Below the pieces are notes generated by a model that did no database searches, had not been told where the DNA came from, and saw only the letters and a program-made list of their open reading frames with translations. This document shows, piece after piece, positions 5,796 to 7,083 of a stretch of 7,083 nt of DNA (its first letter is position 1; every line of letters starts with the position of its first letter). Source of the stretch: Spirochaetaceae bacterium (GTDB taxonomy: Bacteria > Spirochaetota > Spirochaetia > Treponematales > Breznakiellaceae). The stretch lies in the NCBI GenBank assembly GCA_031280705.1, contig JAITGJ010000217.1:1-7083 (forward strand), read 5' to 3'. A program made the translations under genes and the position numbers.

Positions 5796-7083
5796 GATAC
5801 ATACCTCAATCCATTGATTATCTGTTCCAGAAGAAACAGTGCGCCCTGCTCTCCAAGCAGGGATTTTTCCGTTATATCAAGATAGTTGAGCGTGGGCAGG
5901 CTTATCTCAATGCCGCAGCAATGCTGTCCCGCAAGGCGGAGCGCAGCAATGGTGTTGCCGTCCGCAAGCGCAATATGGGCGGGCGTTTCCAGCAGCGGTT
6001 TTTCCAGCGTTTCGGCGCGGTTGATTGAACGGAGATAGTTTTCAAGCGCGGCGGCAAAGGGCGTTTCCTCCTCAACGGCGGGGGAAACTGACGCGGGGAT
6101 CATCCCCAGGTAGGACGTGAGCCACTTTACAAGCGCACAGGCAGTTGACGCTTCGGCGCGTACCGAAAAAAGAGCGCCCCGGGAATTGCCCATCATCGCC
6201 GTAAAAGGAAGCAGAAAGCGGTAAGCCCGCACCCGGGCCGCCTCAATAGAAACGAGCGCGGGGGCAGGATCCGCGCCCAGCGCCGCCGATACTTCCCGGA
6301 CAAAGGATTCGCTGCTGTCAAATCCGATGGGGGGGCCCTCTTTCGGCACGAGGAAGGGCGTCCCGTAACCGGCGCGCAGTTTTTCTGCCAGATGGAGGCT
6401 GTATTCGGGATACACGGCGATATTGAGCTCTGCTTCGGCAATACGGGCAAATGCGCCGGAAGCGTCTCCCGCGCCGGGGGCCGACAGAACTTCTATGCCA
6501 CAGAGCGCGAGGAGCCTTTTGAGCGCGGCATAATTTCCTTCAAAATACTTTTGATACATGCCAAGCCCAAGCAGATTTACTGTTTTTGAACACACGCCGC
6601 CCGTCTTTTTCCCCAAAACATCCACGGCGCGGCCGATGGCTTTTTGATAGCCCGCCCCAAACGTCCCTGAAAAACCCGCCGTCTCCAGGGAAAAAGCGGG
6701 GACGCCCTGTACCGTCTCCGCGAGCAGCCGCTCCACATCATCACCGATAAGGGCCGCGCCGGGTGAATTGATCACCGCCACCAGGCCAAAACGTCCTCCC
6801 GCCACGGACCGCAAAAGCCGTTCCAGTTTGTCGCGGCTTGAAAACACATAATCGTTTCCGTCCAGGTACGTTGAAGGAATCCGGGGCATACCGAACCAGA
6901 ATTCCCCAAGGCCCCTCGTGAGCGGAGACCCGCCCGGGCCGCGCAGCAGTTGGCTGTCCGAAATCGCACTGTGATAAAATTTACAGCCGGTAGGGCCGTT
7001 AAGCACGGTACAGGAATCGGCAATGCCTTCAACGGCGAAGATGGCGCCGGAAAAACTGTCAGGCGTAATGTTTTCTGAAAAGA
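5792..7083 (-). CDS. Nitrogenase component 1-type oxidoreductase (NifD/NifK-like), 5' partial
   Basis: Member of the nitrogenase/protochlorophyllide reductase/CfbD superfamily; such proteins form the electron-accepting catalytic part that works with a NifH-like ATPase. 430 codons are visible and the frame runs off the window edge; family length suggests few residues are missing. Numbering from codon 7081-7079: the GPTGC motif with Cys33 is the cluster-ligand position of the family; NSPGAALIGDD 105-115 is the next landmark, with Ser106 where NifD has a Cys; then AGFSGTFGAGYQKAI 135-149, VNLLG 168-172, a PPIGFDSSESF segment at 250-260, and a C-terminal SLPTLNY...GEQGALFLLEQI block. It is the first visible gene of a four-gene operon with a BtuFCD-like importer and overlaps btuF by 4 nt. 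True nitrogen fixation is unlikely given the reduced Cys set and context. Substrate unknown; an imported tetrapyrrole or metal chelate is my inference. A GTG at 7006 is rejected as the start because it lies inside the conserved GPTGC region. Confidence 0.85.
   Translation of the reverse strand, partial: FSENITPDSFSGAIFAVEGIADSCTVLNGPTGCKFYHSAISDSQLLRGPGGSPLTRGLGEFWFGMPRIPSTYLDGNDYVFSSRDKLERLLRSVAGGRFGLVAVINSPGAALIGDDVERLLAETVQGVPAFSLETAGFSGTFGAGYQKAIGRAVDVLGKKTGGVCSKTVNLLGLGMYQKYFEGNYAALKRLLALCGIEVLSAPGAGDASGAFARIAEAELNIAVYPEYSLHLAEKLRAGYGTPFLVPKEGPPIGFDSSESFVREVSAALGADPAPALVSIEAARVRAYRFLLPFTAMMGNSRGALFSVRAEASTACALVKWLTSYLGMIPASVSPAVEEETPFAAALENYLRSINRAETLEKPLLETPAHIALADGNTIAALRLAGQHCCGIEISLPTLNYLDITEKSLLGEQGALFLLEQIINGLRYVS
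5803..5807 (-). promoter_or_regulatory. Shine-Dalgarno site for the btuF-like gene
   Basis: GAGGT on the - strand lies 7 nt before the ATG at 5795 and within the last codons of the nitrogenase-like gene. It supports the first of the two adjacent ATG codons as the start. Confidence 0.7.

Noticed and set aside
5052..5885. 277-residue forward-strand open frame
   Set aside because: It is antisense to the btuF-like gene and the end of the nitrogenase-like gene, with no recognisable domain.
7004..7006. GTG as the start of the nitrogenase-like protein
   Set aside because: It lies just before the GPTGC motif and would cut off the conserved SGAIFAVEGIADSC segment, which is in frame to the window edge.

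Overview
The window holds two unrelated transport loci separated by an AT-rich gene. Most of the DNA is GC-rich (one 60-base line counted in the permease gene is about 62% GC). Gene style suggests an anaerobic bacterium. A spirochaete of the Treponema type is my best guess, from the nitrogenase-like/B12-transporter gene pairing and a probable lipoprotein with a relaxed lipobox ending in Asn-Cys. The taxonomic guess is an inference from remembered gene style, not a search.

Left part, + strand (3-2204): one large reading frame, cut by the left window edge. It begins with a run of Gly/Pro-rich decapeptide repeats (3-257), continues through a Gly/Pro/Arg linker, and becomes a complete ABC exporter half-transporter of the TM288/BmrD type. 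The usual start would be the ATG at 354, but the frame is open to the window edge. Differences between repeat copies fall mostly on third codon positions of this same frame, so the repeats are probably translated as an N-terminal extension. A perfect 21-bp hairpin terminator (2219-2273) follows. The heterodimer partner normally found with such a subunit is not in the window and may lie to the left.

Middle (about 2306-2839): an AT-rich island (18-32% GC in the two 60-base lines counted) with one + strand gene of unknown function (2359-2835). The frame upstream of its first ATG encodes a good lipoprotein signal peptide that has no normal start codon. The gene may therefore carry a start-codon or frameshift lesion, or an unusual start.

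Right part, - strand (7083 down to 3002): a tightly packed operon of four genes, read right to left: a nitrogenase component 1-like protein (missing only its extreme N-terminus at the window edge), a BtuF-like binding lipoprotein, a BtuC/FecCD permease and a BtuD/FecE ATPase. Junctions are a 4-nt overlap, a 2-nt gap and a 1-nt overlap, which implies translational coupling. A complete metal-chelate/corrinoid importer is thus tied to a nitrogenase-superfamily reductase subunit. A reasonable hypothesis is that the system imports a tetrapyrrole, corrinoid or metal chelate and reduces or processes it. The substrate cannot be read from the sequence. The other reductase parts expected (a NifH-like ATPase and possibly a second component 1-like subunit) would lie beyond position 7083.
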